Positions 55,182 to 64,000 of a stretch of 64,000 nt of DNA are shown here, piece by piece (positions within the stretch are counted from its first letter, which is position 1; each line of letters begins with the position of its first letter). A program made the translations under genes and the position numbers. Below the pieces are notes generated by a model. It was not told the origin of the DNA. It saw only the letters and a program-made list of their open reading frames with translations, and did not search any database. The stretch comes from Rhizobium acidisoli (GTDB taxonomy: Bacteria; Pseudomonadota; Alphaproteobacteria; Rhizobiales; Rhizobiaceae): contig NZ_CP034998.1 of NCBI RefSeq assembly GCF_002531755.2, positions 1,736,001 to 1,800,000 of the forward strand. The letters are read 5' to 3'.

Positions 55182-56690
55182 ATGCAGGCATCGCGTTTTG
55201 CTTTTGGTCCGTTCGTGCTTGATCCGGCTGCGGGAACGCTCCTTCGGAATGACGATCCCGTGGCCGTCGTCGACCGCGGGGTGAAGCTGCTTGCGGCGCT
55301 CGTCGGGCGGCCCGGCGAAATTCTCGGCAAAGCCGAGTTGATGGATGCGGCCTGGCCGGGCAGAGCGGTGGAGGAGGGCAACCTCACCGTCCAGATCGCA
55401 CAGCTGCGAAAGCTGCTTGGCCCGGCTGCTGACGGCGGCGAGTGGATTGCCACGGTTCCGCGCGTCGGCTACCGCTTTACCGGGGCCCTAGATCAGCCCG
55501 GCGGCGTCAAGCGAAAGGCTTTGCCGCTGCCCGACAGGCCATCCATTGCTGTCCTGCCCTTCGTCAATATCAGCGATGACCCCGAGCAGGAGTTCTTCGC
55601 CGATGGGCTGACCGAAGACCTGACTACCGACCTTTCCAGGATGCCGGGCCTGTTCGTTATCGCCCGCAACTCGGCTTTTTCCTACAAGGGAAAGGCGGTT
55701 GACATGCGAGACATCGCTGGGGAACTCGGCGTGCGCTACCTGCTCGAAGGCAGTGCCCGACGCGCCGCAGGACGGGTCCGCATCAATGCCAAGCTGATCG
55801 ACGCCATCAGCGGCGATCACCTGTGGGCCGAACGCTTCGATCGCAGCCTCGACGATATCTTTGCCGTTCAGGACGAGGTGACGGAGAGGATCGTCGAGGC
55901 GCTGCTCGGGCGGCTGCGTGCACCACCGCCGCGCAACCGGCCAAGCAGCCTCGAGGCTTATGATCTTTGTGTGCGGGCGCGCAGGCTGATGGATGATTCT
56001 CCGCAGACGGCTGAGGAAGCGCATCTGATGCTGACGCGAGCCGTCTCCCTCGACCCTGATTATGCCGAGGCCTATCGCTGGCTTGCCATGAACCACTGGA
56101 TGGGATGGATCCATAGCGGCGGGCCGACGGAATTCAACCGTAACCTCGCTTTAGAACTGGCACGCAGGGCCGTCACGCTCGATCCCAACGATGCCGGCTG
56201 CCGTTGGGTCCTGGCTTACCTGTTTGCCTATGAGCGCGACTTCGCCGAAGCGGATGCGGCATTCGCCAAGGCGATCGAGCTCGACCCGAATGAGGCCGAT
56301 ACTTTTGCGGCGCTATCGGACATCACCGTCCTTGCCGGTCGGGTCGGCGAGGGGCTCGAGCATATTCGCAAAGCGTTCCGGCTGAACCCGTTTCCGGCAA
56401 GCTGGTACTATCTGACGCTCGGCCAGGCGCAATATGCGGCCGGGCAATATGCGGCCGCCGTCGAGACGCTGCGCCGCGACGAGACCTATCGCACAAGCTC
56501 ACGCCGTTTCCTCGCGGCAAGCCTTGCCCAGCTCGGCCGGCTCGACGAGGCACGCGCCGAGACCGATCTCTTCCTCGTCGCCAACCCGCATTTCTCCATT
56601 GGCCACTGGGCGGCGACCGAGCCATTCCGCGACGCTCGCACGCTCGAGCATTTCGTCGATGGCTACCGCAAGGCCGGACTTCCCGAGTGA
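55182..56690 (+). CDS. Winged-helix regulator with TolB-like and TPR domains (CadC-type)
   Basis: A 502-residue protein. Residues 1-100 form an OmpR/CadC-type winged helix (LDPAAGTLLRNDDPVAVVDR, IATVPRVGYRF). Residues 118-250 form a TolB-N/FlgO-like domain (PSIAVLPFVNISDDPEQEFF, GVRYLLEGSARRAAGRVRI). From about 270 to the end there are TPR-like repeats (AVTLDPNDAGCRWVLAYLFA, AIELDPNEADTFAALSDI). There is no membrane span. This architecture is frequent in rhizobia and often annotated as adenylate cyclase-like, but no cyclase domain is present. The 3' end overlaps the convergent MFS gene by 28 bases. Confidence 0.85.
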   Translation: MQASRFAFGPFVLDPAAGTLLRNDDPVAVVDRGVKLLAALVGRPGEILGKAELMDAAWPGRAVEEGNLTVQIAQLRKLLGPAADGGEWIATVPRVGYRFTGALDQPGGVKRKALPLPDRPSIAVLPFVNISDDPEQEFFADGLTEDLTTDLSRMPGLFVIARNSAFSYKGKAVDMRDIAGELGVRYLLEGSARRAAGRVRINAKLIDAISGDHLWAERFDRSLDDIFAVQDEVTERIVEALLGRLRAPPPRNRPSSLEAYDLCVRARRLMDDSPQTAEEAHLMLTRAVSLDPDYAEAYRWLAMNHWMGWIHSGGPTEFNRNLALELARRAVTLDPNDAGCRWVLAYLFAYERDFAEADAAFAKAIELDPNEADTFAALSDITVLAGRVGEGLEHIRKAFRLNPFPASWYYLTLGQAQYAAGQYAAAVETLRRDETYRTSSRRFLAASLAQLGRLDEARAETDLFLVANPHFSIGHWAATEPFRDARTLEHFVDGYRKAGLPE

Positions 56691-57892
56691 TCGCCGGGCC
56701 GCGCCGCCCGCCAGACCAAGGGAACCAGCACCAGGGCGACTGCCGGAAGCACGATCCAGTTGATCGTTTCCCAGCCGGAGCTGTGGAGAAGCGACCCGGC
56801 GGAGAAGGACGCGCAGGCGACCGTACCGAAGACCACAAAGTCGTTTGCCCCCTGTACCTTGCTGCGTTCGGCCGGCGTATGGCAGTCGGCCACCATGGCG
56901 GTTGCTCCGATGAAGCCGAAGTTCCAACCGATCCCGAGCAGAACCAGCGAGAGCCAGAAATGGGAGATGTCGAAGCCGGAGAGCGCGACGGCCGCCGAGC
57001 AGCCGATGAGGAGCAGACCGACGGCCGCGACCCGTTCCTTGCCGAAACGCACCATCAGGCGGCCGGTGACGAAGCTCGGCGCATACATGGCGAGAATATG
57101 CCATTGGATGCCCAATGCCGCCTGGTCGATCGAGTGACCATGTCCGACCATGGCGATCGGCGACGCGGTCATCACGAAGGTCATCAGGCCGTAGGACACG
57201 ACACCGGTTGCGATGGCGAGGAGATAGCGCGGCGATGTCAGGATCTGGGCAAGGGGCCGCTCCAGGGCGCTTTCCGACGCGTGAGCGGTCGGCGGCGTCG
57301 ATGTGCGAAGCATGAGCAGCACCGGAAACGCCAGGGCGGCGAGAACGGCCTGGCTGAGGAAGCTCCCGGCGAAGGGTGTCCCCGGCAAAGCGTCGCGCGT
57401 CCAGATGACGAGCTGCGGGCCAATGATCGCGGCGATCAGGCCGCCGACCATGACGCGGGCGATCGCCTTGTGGCTCTGCGCCGCGGTGGCGTTGTCGGTC
57501 GCGGCGAAGCGGTAGCTCTGCACATAGGAGGAATAGAAACCGGCGAGGCAGGTGCCGAGACAGAAGACCAGGAAGCTGGAGAGCACGATCCCGAGCGCCG
57601 CGATCAGCCCCGAAACCATGCCGATCACCGAGCCCAGCAGATATCCGGGCTTGCGTCCGAACCGACGCATCACCCAGGCGGCAGGCAGAGTCCCGAGTGC
57701 CAGCCCAAGGCTGAGCAGGCTGACGGGAAGCGTGACGAGATCCGGATCGGTCGACAGATGCTGCCCGACCAGGCCGCCGAGCGAGACGATGATTGGAGCA
57801 TTGGCGCCCCCGAAGGCCTGCGCAACGGTGAGCACCCAGGAGTTGCGTTTTGCGGCTACCGGGTCGGCCGAGGCCTGATGCATGAGGTTCAT
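56663..57892 (-). CDS. MFS transporter (second)
   Basis: A 409-residue transporter with 12 predicted spans: FGGANAPIIVSLGGLVGQHL in the first span, RRFGRKPGYLLG as the MFS loop signature and CHTPAERSKVQGANDFVVFG in the second half. Resembles YajR-like or drug-efflux MFS proteins; the substrate is unknown. The ATG at 57892 overlaps the stop of the FAD oxidase gene (ATGA), so the two are translated together. A longer start at 58030 lies inside the oxidase gene. Its 3' end overlaps the TPR regulator gene. Confidence 0.88.
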   Translation of the reverse strand: MNLMHQASADPVAAKRNSWVLTVAQAFGGANAPIIVSLGGLVGQHLSTDPDLVTLPVSLLSLGLALGTLPAAWVMRRFGRKPGYLLGSVIGMVSGLIAALGIVLSSFLVFCLGTCLAGFYSSYVQSYRFAATDNATAAQSHKAIARVMVGGLIAAIIGPQLVIWTRDALPGTPFAGSFLSQAVLAALAFPVLLMLRTSTPPTAHASESALERPLAQILTSPRYLLAIATGVVSYGLMTFVMTASPIAMVGHGHSIDQAALGIQWHILAMYAPSFVTGRLMVRFGKERVAAVGLLLIGCSAAVALSGFDISHFWLSLVLLGIGWNFGFIGATAMVADCHTPAERSKVQGANDFVVFGTVACASFSAGSLLHSSGWETINWIVLPAVALVLVPLVWRAARPGDHSGSPALR

Positions 57893-58992
57893 CTGGAATC
57901 CATCTTCGACAGAATGTCGGCGACCGCGCGACCGGCAGCGACGACTGCGCCGGCGAGATAACCAGGTTCGGAAGGACTTGTCTCGCTTCCCGCCAGGATG
58001 AGGCGGTCCTTCCACAGGCCAGACACCCATTGCGAGTTTCCCGGCAGCGGATGCGCACCACCCACACGATCGGCGGCGGTGGCTGTCAGCGGATCGGCTG
58101 CCCAGTCCTTCAACAGAACCGCCCGAGGCTTAAGAGCCGCGGAGCCGAACAATTTGGCGAGCTGTGCCAGGCAGGCTTGTTTCAACATTTCCTCGCCGAG
58201 CGCAGCCCGCTGATCGGCGCCGACACCCGGGAAGCCGAAGAGGGCGGCCTTGCCCGAGGCGGTCGTCGCGTCATGGATTTCCACCAGCGGTCCGACCATG
58301 CTCTGCGCGGTGCCCGATAAGCCGGCTGTTCGCCAGAATGCTTCGTCGTAGACGGCAAAGAACTTCGCGTGCGGAGCCATCCATGTGGCAGTGTCGCGCC
58401 ACCGGGCAGCGGTTGCCGGATCCTGTTGCGGGCTGAAACTTACGGTCGCTTCCAGCAGCCGCGGCGGGAGGGCGGCGACAACCTGCTCTGCCTGGATGAT
58501 GTCGCGGCTTCCCTTGCCTCTCTCGACGGTGAGTTGAACCCCGGTGCCGGACAGCGACATCGCGGTCACCGTCGCATTGCGGAGGATACGGTCGGCGGGA
58601 ATGTCGCGCGCCAATACGCGCACTGCCGATGCCATGCCGCCGGAAAGCCGCATCGACTGCTGCTCCACCATTGTGGGCTGATAGCGCTGCGGCGTCTCCC
58701 TGGACATCCTTTCGATGATCACGTTGCCCTCGCTGTTTTGCGCGAAGGAATGCAGGCCGAGTTCGCCGATCAGCGTCTCCATCGCCGCCTGCATCTGCGG
58801 CCAGTACCAGGATGGGCCGAGGTCGAAGCCGTCTTCCGCCGGCATGCCGGTTTCATCGGCCGTCAGAATGCGGCCGCCCAGCCGATCCCGCGCTTCGAGA
58901 ACGATCACATCGATACCCGAAGCATGGAGCGCGCGGGCCGCATAAAGGCCGGCGAGGCCGGCACCAACGACGGCTACTCTGCATGCCTTCAT
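57889..58992 (-). CDS. FAD-dependent amine oxidase-type flavoprotein
   Basis: A 367-residue flavoprotein. N-terminal Rossmann motif VAVVGAGLAGLYAARALHAS, then EARDRLGGRILT, the FAD-binding GG motif of amine oxidases, and a C-terminal FAD-contact segment near ILAGSETSPSEPGYLAGAVV. It is shorter than plant/human amine oxidases and has no signal peptide. Substrate could be an amine, a protoporphyrinogen-like compound or a carotenoid; no choice is possible. Coupled to the MFS gene by a four-base overlap and downstream of the cupin gene by 169 bases. Confidence 0.85.
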   Translation of the reverse strand: MKACRVAVVGAGLAGLYAARALHASGIDVIVLEARDRLGGRILTADETGMPAEDGFDLGPSWYWPQMQAAMETLIGELGLHSFAQNSEGNVIIERMSRETPQRYQPTMVEQQSMRLSGGMASAVRVLARDIPADRILRNATVTAMSLSGTGVQLTVERGKGSRDIIQAEQVVAALPPRLLEATVSFSPQQDPATAARWRDTATWMAPHAKFFAVYDEAFWRTAGLSGTAQSMVGPLVEIHDATTASGKAALFGFPGVGADQRAALGEEMLKQACLAQLAKLFGSAALKPRAVLLKDWAADPLTATAADRVGGAHPLPGNSQWVSGLWKDRLILAGSETSPSEPGYLAGAVVAAGRAVADILSKMDSR

Positions 58993-59161
58993 CTCGCGTG
59001 CCCTTTATCGTCGACCTGGTCGAAGCTACAGACGTCGTTGTGAAGCAGAGGGGCCGACTTGTACCAGACCTTTGCGCCGTGATCTCCGACCCGCGCGCGG
59101 AATATTTGCCCCCGGGGAAGGCGCAGCCAGCTCCAGCGTTCAAGTGTGTCGCCGGCCTCAG

Positions 59162-59692
59162 TCAGGGACCGTCGATCACCAGCAGCTCAAGTCCTTGGGG
59201 ATTGGCGAGCTCGATGTCGGCGTGTGCCTGCCAGTCCTCGAGCCTCACACGCTCGTCTGCTCCATCGAAGAGGGTTGTCGACGACGTTACCGCACCGCCA
59301 AGCTCGCCGCTTCGACCTTGACCGGGCAGGCGGACGATCCGTTCCCGGTCGCCTTGCTTGAACTGCCAGAGCTTGACGAAGATCACGCACCCGTTCTCGC
59401 TTCCCGGCGCATGTCCGGTTCCGGGAGGATTTCGAACGTAGCTGCCGGTGGGGAAATCGCCGCTCTCGTCCTGAAAGATGCCGTCCAGAACGAGAAACTC
59501 TTCGCCGCCTGGATGTTCGTGATGCGGGAACCGGCTGCCGGCCGCATAACGCACGATCGAGGTGGCGCGGGCCTTTTCGCCGCCGATGCGGAACAGCATC
59601 CGCCGATCCACGCCTTTCGTGGGGCTCGGCATCCATTCGAGCCGGCCGGCATGCACGAGGGCGCGCTCAGAGAGGTTGTCGTTGAGCAACAT
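59162..59692 (-). CDS. Cupin-domain protein, ChrR-like
   Basis: A 176-residue protein with an anti-sigma ChrR-type cupin: RYAAGSRFPHHEHPGGEEFL and GSYVRNPPGTGHAPGSENGC contain the His/Glu metal ligands (HHEH...E, then H). There is no anti-sigma N-terminal helical domain, so it is a free cupin. The ATG at 59692 (GGAG at eight bases) is preferred over a TTG two codons earlier. It starts two bases beyond the SDR stop, so the two are co-transcribed. Possibly a small dioxygenase or sensor. Confidence 0.8.
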   Translation of the reverse strand: MLLNDNLSERALVHAGRLEWMPSPTKGVDRRMLFRIGGEKARATSIVRYAAGSRFPHHEHPGGEEFLVLDGIFQDESGDFPTGSYVRNPPGTGHAPGSENGCVIFVKLWQFKQGDRERIVRLPGQGRSGELGGAVTSSTTLFDGADERVRLEDWQAHADIELANPQGLELLVIDGP

Positions 59693-59694
59693 GG

Positions 59695-60438
59695 TCAAAG
59701 CTCCGATCTGCCGCCGTCGACGACAATCTCCGCACCGAGCATATAGCTCGACGCGTCGCTGGCAAGGAAGCAGACGGCGGCTGCGATCTCCTCCGGCCTG
59801 CCCATGCGCCCGATCGGCACCTGTGCGCCGACCCGCTCCGCATAGGCGCGAAACTCTTCCTCGGTCTGGTTCTTTCCGCGGTGAATAGGTGTCTCGATCG
59901 AGCCGGGGCTGACGGCATTCACCCGGATCTTGCGGTCGATCAGTTCGGCCGACATCGTCCGCGCGAAGGAGCGAACGGCCACCTTGGAAGCGGAAAGGAC
60001 CGCCCGTCCCGGCGTGCCGACCTGGTTCAGCCAGGAGGTATTGAGAATGATCGAGCCGCCCTCGCGCATCAGCGGCAGCACAGCCCGCACCGTGAAGAAG
60101 ACACCTTTCACATTCGCATCCATGATCGTGTCGTAGGTTTCTTCCTCCGTGGTTGCGAGCGGCGTACCGAGCGCCACACCGGCATTTGCGAAGAGAATGT
60201 CCAGCGACCCGAACGCATGCTGAAGCTCTTCTCGCATGCGATTCAGATCATCAAGCGAGGACATGTCGGCACGGATCGCAACGATACCACCGCCCAAATT
60301 ATCCACGGCGTTGTCGAGCTTCTCCTGCGATCGGCCGGCAATGGCCACCCGCGCACCGCCATCGCGCAATTGCCTTGCAGCCGCGAGACCGATCCCGCGC
60401 GAGCCGCCGGTGATCAACGCCGTCTTTCCCTGAAACAT
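59695..60438 (-). CDS. Short-chain dehydrogenase/reductase with altered catalytic Tyr
   Basis: A 247-residue SDR. Cofactor motif TGGSRGIG (10-17), NAG at 85-87, Ser135 in LNTSWLNQ. The usual YxxxK reads L148-S-A-S-K152, so the catalytic Tyr is Leu. The C-terminal SPGSIETPIHRG and VDGGRSEL are typical of NADP-dependent enzymes. Start at 60438 has GAGG upstream. Divergent from a LysR regulator and ahead of the cupin gene. It is either a non-catalytic relative or uses another proton donor. Confidence 0.88.
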   Translation of the reverse strand: MFQGKTALITGGSRGIGLAAARQLRDGGARVAIAGRSQEKLDNAVDNLGGGIVAIRADMSSLDDLNRMREELQHAFGSLDILFANAGVALGTPLATTEEETYDTIMDANVKGVFFTVRAVLPLMREGGSIILNTSWLNQVGTPGRAVLSASKVAVRSFARTMSAELIDRKIRVNAVSPGSIETPIHRGKNQTEEEFRAYAERVGAQVPIGRMGRPEEIAAAVCFLASDASSYMLGAEIVVDGGRSEL

Positions 60439-60541
60439 CTTCGCAAACCTCTTTGTCTTGCCTCCAGGGTAACGCGCAAGATTGCATTGGCCAGGAAAAG
60501 CGGGCATACCGCAAAGAAAGAAAATCTTTGTCGTGAGTGAG

Positions 60542-61447
60542 ATGAGAGACCTGACCAGATTGAAGTCCCTTCAGGCGCTGGAGGCCTCCGCGAGACATGG
60601 CAGCTTTGTCGGAGCGGCAGCCGAGCTGGATGTCACGCCTCCTGCCGTCGGGCAGCTCGTCCGTTCGCTGGAGGATTGGGTCGGCTATCCGCTGTTCAGA
60701 AGAAGCCGCTCCGGCGCCGAAAGGCTGACGCCTGTCGACGAGGTGCAGGACGCGCTTGATGATATCGCTGAAGGGCTCGATCGTCTCGAGACCGGGCTGC
60801 GGAAGCTTCGCGGCAGGAAAGCCCGGTCGGTCGTGGTGGTCACGGCGTCCCAGGCACTGGTTGCCAACTGGCTGCTGGCAAGATTGGACGACTTCTCGAC
60901 GAACTACCCGACAATCGATGTCCGGCTTGACGTTTCCGACAGGGTCATCGATCTGGCCCAGGGCGAGGCTGATATCGGCATACGCTGCGGTCTTGGCGCC
61001 TGGAAGGGCGTGAAATCGACATTCCTCATGGACGAGGAAATTATCGCGGTTTGCCACAACAGGCTCCAGCCGGTGGATCGGGAGGTGACCGCCGGCTGGA
61101 TCGTCGAACAGACGCTGATCCATGACGGCACGCCGCATCCGGGCGGCGACTTTCCGACGTGGGCGGAATGGCTGGCCAAATCCGGCGCAAACCAGGTTCC
61201 GGCGGAACGCGGGCTGAAGATTAATTCCACGGCGGCAGTGATCCAGGCTGCCGTCGCGGCGAGGGGCGTCGCCCTCGTGCGCAAGGCGCTCGTGGCACAG
61301 GAACTCGACAGCGGCAGGCTGGTCCATCTGTTGCCGGATGTCCGTTGGCCTGTGAAGTGGGCATATTACATCGTCGCAGCGCCAAAGGCGTTGCGTCGAT
61401 ACGAGGTTGCGGCCTTCCACGACTGGCTGGCCTCGCGCCCGATATAG
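60542..61447 (+). CDS. LysR-family transcriptional regulator (GcvA-like)
   Basis: A 301-residue LysR regulator. The N-terminal helix-turn-helix spans LKSLQALEASARHGSFVGAA to LDVTPPAVGQLVRSLED, and the effector domain runs from about residue 95. The GcvA-type features are TPVDEVQDALDDIAEGLDRL and LAQGEADIGIRCGLGAW. A GTG three codons upstream (60533) is an alternative start; the ribosome site is weak for both. Divergent from the SDR-cupin genes with a gap of about 100 bases, so it probably controls them. Confidence 0.9.
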   Translation: MRDLTRLKSLQALEASARHGSFVGAAAELDVTPPAVGQLVRSLEDWVGYPLFRRSRSGAERLTPVDEVQDALDDIAEGLDRLETGLRKLRGRKARSVVVVTASQALVANWLLARLDDFSTNYPTIDVRLDVSDRVIDLAQGEADIGIRCGLGAWKGVKSTFLMDEEIIAVCHNRLQPVDREVTAGWIVEQTLIHDGTPHPGGDFPTWAEWLAKSGANQVPAERGLKINSTAAVIQAAVAARGVALVRKALVAQELDSGRLVHLLPDVRWPVKWAYYIVAAPKALRRYEVAAFHDWLASRPI

Positions 61448-61484
61448 ACGCCGAGGAGCAATCCCGAACGAAAGATTACTCGCT

Positions 61485-62165
61485 TCAAACAGCCATATTC
61501 GACGCTGCCGACATCACTTCCCGAGGGGCGGGACCACCGAACATATGACGGCCACCGTCCTCGACTTCAGTGAAACACCAGCGCACGACGCCATCTCGGT
61601 CGAGCAGGAATTCGCCGACGAGCTGGCCATGGCCGGTCGCAATCATCTGCGTGTCGTCCTCGGTGAATTCGTAGCCATCCGCCTTGTCGAGATAGTCCAC
61701 CGCCGCCATCACATCCATCGGCTCCGGGAGCTCACCCGGCATGTCGATACGCATCGATGTCACCGTGCTCATGCTGAGCTTATGCGGCCAGTCATTCTCG
61801 TCTTCGGTGAACTGGACATTCGGCAGGCCGAACGCCCTGTGCGACATCCGTTCCGGGTCGGAGGCAGCCAGCAGGTTGGGAAGCGGGTGGTAGCGGAAAT
61901 AGAGGCGGGCCCGCTCGATCGGGGTATTCACGACAGTCAGGCTGTCGATGCCCTTTTCCTGCAATGCACCGGTGAGTTCGGCCATGGCGGCGATTTGCCG
62001 GCGGCAGAAGGGGCAATGCAGTCCGCGAAACAGCCCGACAAGCACCGGTTTCTGGCCGCGAAAATCATCGATGGCGATCTTGCCCTGGCGGGTAATCGCA
62101 TCCAGCACCACGTTCGGCGCGCGATCTCCAGGCTGTAATGGTCTTTCCGAGTGGTTCTCCTGCAT
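61485..62165 (-). CDS. Thioredoxin-fold redoxin (AhpC/TSA-like) with CPFC
   Basis: A 226-residue protein with the AhpC/TSA fold: LQPGDRAPNVVLDAITRQGK and LVGLFRGLHCPFCRRQIAAM, with Cys51 and Cys54 as a CxxC pair. The last 60 residues (DKADGYEFTEDDTQMIATGH, VRWCFTEVEDGGRHMFGG) form an extension not present in simple peroxiredoxins. A good ribosome site (GGGAGGAA) precedes the ATG. No signal peptide. May be a peroxiredoxin-like or thiol-disulfide reductase; convergent with the LysR gene. Confidence 0.8.
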   Translation of the reverse strand: MQENHSERPLQPGDRAPNVVLDAITRQGKIAIDDFRGQKPVLVGLFRGLHCPFCRRQIAAMAELTGALQEKGIDSLTVVNTPIERARLYFRYHPLPNLLAASDPERMSHRAFGLPNVQFTEDENDWPHKLSMSTVTSMRIDMPGELPEPMDVMAAVDYLDKADGYEFTEDDTQMIATGHGQLVGEFLLDRDGVVRWCFTEVEDGGRHMFGGPAPREVMSAASNMAV

Positions 62166-62237
62166 GATTAATTCCTCCCTTTATCTATTTGACTTGATTG
62201 GACTAACCGCTCTCCAGAAATCACACCGGGAGGAAGG

Positions 62238-64000
62238 TCAGTCGAGAAACGGCAAAACGACGAGTGTGCCTGGATCGAGGTTGTGGCGGATGCACACATC
62301 CTGCGCCAGCGTGAAATACCGTTCCGCCTCGTCCATATCGTCATGTTCGAGGCTCAGTGTCGCCAAGCCATCATAGCACGGAAAGAGCAGTTGCGGCTCG
62401 TCAATTTCCTTTGCGACCTCAAGGGCTTCCTCGTAATACTTACGAGCTAGCTTCGGCTGCCCGTGGCATTGATGAATCTGCCCGAGGACGATCAGCGGCA
62501 CGGAGAGGTGGTCGCGCTGATCGAGCGCCCGATCGATTTCGACGGCCTTCTCCGCCGCCGGAACACCCTCGGCCGCGCAGCGATCGGTAAAGGTGCAGCA
62601 GGAAACCGCGAGATTGGCAAGAAGCCGCGCCTGGAAGCCGAGATCGCCGATACGGGTGGCGACCTCCAGTCCGCGCCGGCAGATCCTGATGGCGTTGGCC
62701 GGATCGACGATGGTGTAGAGAACACCGAGATTGGAATAGGCGCGGCACGCCGCACTTTGCAGATCGGCCTTTTCAGCGACCGATAGGCTGCGCTCGACTT
62801 CCTGCACCGCATCGCGGCGGCGCCCGAGCCGCGCCAGCGCCGCACCCTTGGTATTCAACGCTTCCGCCATCGCCCGCGCTGCCTCCCGTCCGGCCTCGGT
62901 CGTTCCGTCGACCGGCAGCGTTTGCAGGCGTTGCAGCGCCTGCGTCGCCCATTCGGCGGCAGCGGCCTGATCGCCCATGCGGAAGGCCAGATGGCCGCGC
63001 TCCTGAAGCAGGTGCGCATGTTCGACCGGCGCATCGATCGTCGCGATCAACGCTTCGGCCGCAGCGCAATGGGTCTCCGCCTGGTCGCGGCGCCCAGCGT
63101 CGAGATGCAGACGGCCGGTCTTTCGCAGGATCCGTGCTGCGGCGATCCGATCGTCCTTGGTGCGGTGGATCGCAAGCGCCCGCTGATAATGGGTCAAGGC
63201 AGCATCGCGCCGGCCGGCGGGGCCGCAGAGATCGCCAAGACGCTCCATCAGCGCCAACTGCTCCGGCGACACCTCCGGCTCGTTGGCGAAGGCGGCAAGG
63301 GCCTGATGGTAGAGCCGCATGGCATCGTCATTGGCGTAGGTCTTGCGGGCCAGATCGCCCGCCGCCATCAGGTAGCCGGCGCCCTTGGCCTTCTCGGTGG
63401 TCAGGCTGAAGTGGTGGCCGAGCTGCGTCAGATGCTCGGCCCGGTCGGGCGCCTCGCCATATTGGCGCTCCAGAACCCGGCCGATCCTGCCATGCAGCTC
63501 CATGCGTCGCTGCAGCAGCAGATTATGGTAGATGACGTCATGCATCAGCGTCTGGCTGAAGCGATAGCCAGGTGACCCGGCGGCATCCGGGCCGCGCAAT
63601 TCCTCGATGATATTGGCATCGCAGAGAAAATCCAGCGCCGCGTCGACGCCGGCCGGGTCGGATGCGACGGTGCGGAGCAGGGCGGTATCGAACTTTGGGC
63701 CGACGACCGCCGCCTCCTGCGCCAAGCGTCTCATCTCTTGCGGCAGGCGATCGACGCGGGCAAGCAGCAGCGCCTGCAGATTGACCGGGATATCGACATC
63801 GGTGTCGTCGGCTGCGACATGCCAGCGATGACCGTCATGGTGCAGCGTGCCCATGTCGATCAATCCGCGCAGGATTTCTTCGATGAAAAGCGGATTGCCG
63901 CCGGCGCGATCCAGGATGCGCTTGCGCATGGCAACCGGCAGCTTGCTATGGCTCTCGCCAAAAAAGGCAGCAAGCAGCTTCTGCCCATCGGCTGCAAAGA
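62238..64000 (-). CDS. ATPase-TPR signalling protein (likely adenylate cyclase-type), 5' end cut by window
   Basis: The frame is open from 64000 down to the stop at 62238, giving 587 visible codons of a larger protein. It starts in the C-terminal part of an AAA/NACHT-like ATPase (AGGNPLFIEEILRGLID, LLARVDRLPQEMRRLAQEAA) and continues as TPR repeats (about residues 180-587). This layout matches the class III adenylate/guanylate cyclases with an AAA-TPR sensory tail that are abundant in rhizobia. The cyclase domain, if any, lies beyond the right edge. An internal ATG at 63929 is not the true start. Confidence 0.8.
   Translation of the reverse strand, partial: FAADGQKLLAAFFGESHSKLPVAMRKRILDRAGGNPLFIEEILRGLIDMGTLHHDGHRWHVAADDTDVDIPVNLQALLLARVDRLPQEMRRLAQEAAVVGPKFDTALLRTVASDPAGVDAALDFLCDANIIEELRGPDAAGSPGYRFSQTLMHDVIYHNLLLQRRMELHGRIGRVLERQYGEAPDRAEHLTQLGHHFSLTTEKAKGAGYLMAAGDLARKTYANDDAMRLYHQALAAFANEPEVSPEQLALMERLGDLCGPAGRRDAALTHYQRALAIHRTKDDRIAAARILRKTGRLHLDAGRRDQAETHCAAAEALIATIDAPVEHAHLLQERGHLAFRMGDQAAAAEWATQALQRLQTLPVDGTTEAGREAARAMAEALNTKGAALARLGRRRDAVQEVERSLSVAEKADLQSAACRAYSNLGVLYTIVDPANAIRICRRGLEVATRIGDLGFQARLLANLAVSCCTFTDRCAAEGVPAAEKAVEIDRALDQRDHLSVPLIVLGQIHQCHGQPKLARKYYEEALEVAKEIDEPQLLFPCYDGLATLSLEHDDMDEAERYFTLAQDVCIRHNLDPGTLVVLPFLD

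Noticed and set aside
55182..56690. Adenylate cyclase annotation for the winged-helix/TPR protein
   Set aside because: No class III cyclase motifs are present; the domains are winged helix, TolB-like and TPR.

Overview
The window looks like chromosomal DNA of a Rhizobium species close to the R. etli/R. leguminosarum group. This rests on the high GC, the rhizobial forms of GlnB-GlnA, GyrA, Mfd and an IalB-family protein, and an alphaproteobacterial LexA box (GAAC-N7-GAAC) between uvrA and ssb. No strain can be named from sequence reading alone. No tRNA, rRNA, insertion sequence, CRISPR array or prophage was seen.

Layout. 1-6.8 kb: recG (cut by the left edge), sdhE and mfd, an OsmC-type protein and a FrnE/DsbA-like oxidoreductase. 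6.8-14.7 kb: an orphan peptide-type solute-binding protein, an IalB-family exported protein, hspQ, and the nitrogen-control pair glnB-glnA under a sigma-54 promoter; then the NAD(P)HX repair enzyme and a DUF72 protein. 14.7-27.8 kb: a housekeeping block of GNAT, uvrA, ssb, marC, gyrA, coaD, two cyclophilins, queA and tgt. Between gyrA and coaD lie three very small membrane proteins that share a duplicated promoter element. 27.8-32 kb: an acyltransferase, a DUF4864 protein, an HxlR regulator with a FabF-like synthase, and a Nudix protein.

32-41.5 kb is the most system-like stretch. An inositol-monophosphatase-family enzyme, an ABC ATPase, a fused two-domain permease and two paralogous AfuA-like binding proteins form one minus-strand block. 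It diverges from an OmpR-type response regulator and a large membrane histidine kinase. A repeat-structured candidate operator sits between the two arms. This can be read as a two-component-controlled uptake system for a phosphorylated solute with its own phosphatase. A second transporter at 43.5-49.7 kb repeats the pairing: a metallophosphoesterase is translationally coupled to a CUT1-type ABC importer, with a LacI regulator at the far end. Between the two is a small-gene zone (41.5-43.4 kb) that includes a free-standing RTX-like C-terminal module.

49.8-64 kb is accessory metabolism: an M16 peptidase, an MFS protein with a GNAT gene remnant beside it, an arginase-family enzyme with Cys at a metal-ligand position, a winged-helix/TPR regulator, an MFS-FAD oxidase pair, a cupin-SDR pair divergent from a LysR regulator, a thioredoxin-fold protein, and the C-terminal part of a large ATPase-TPR signalling protein cut by the right edge.
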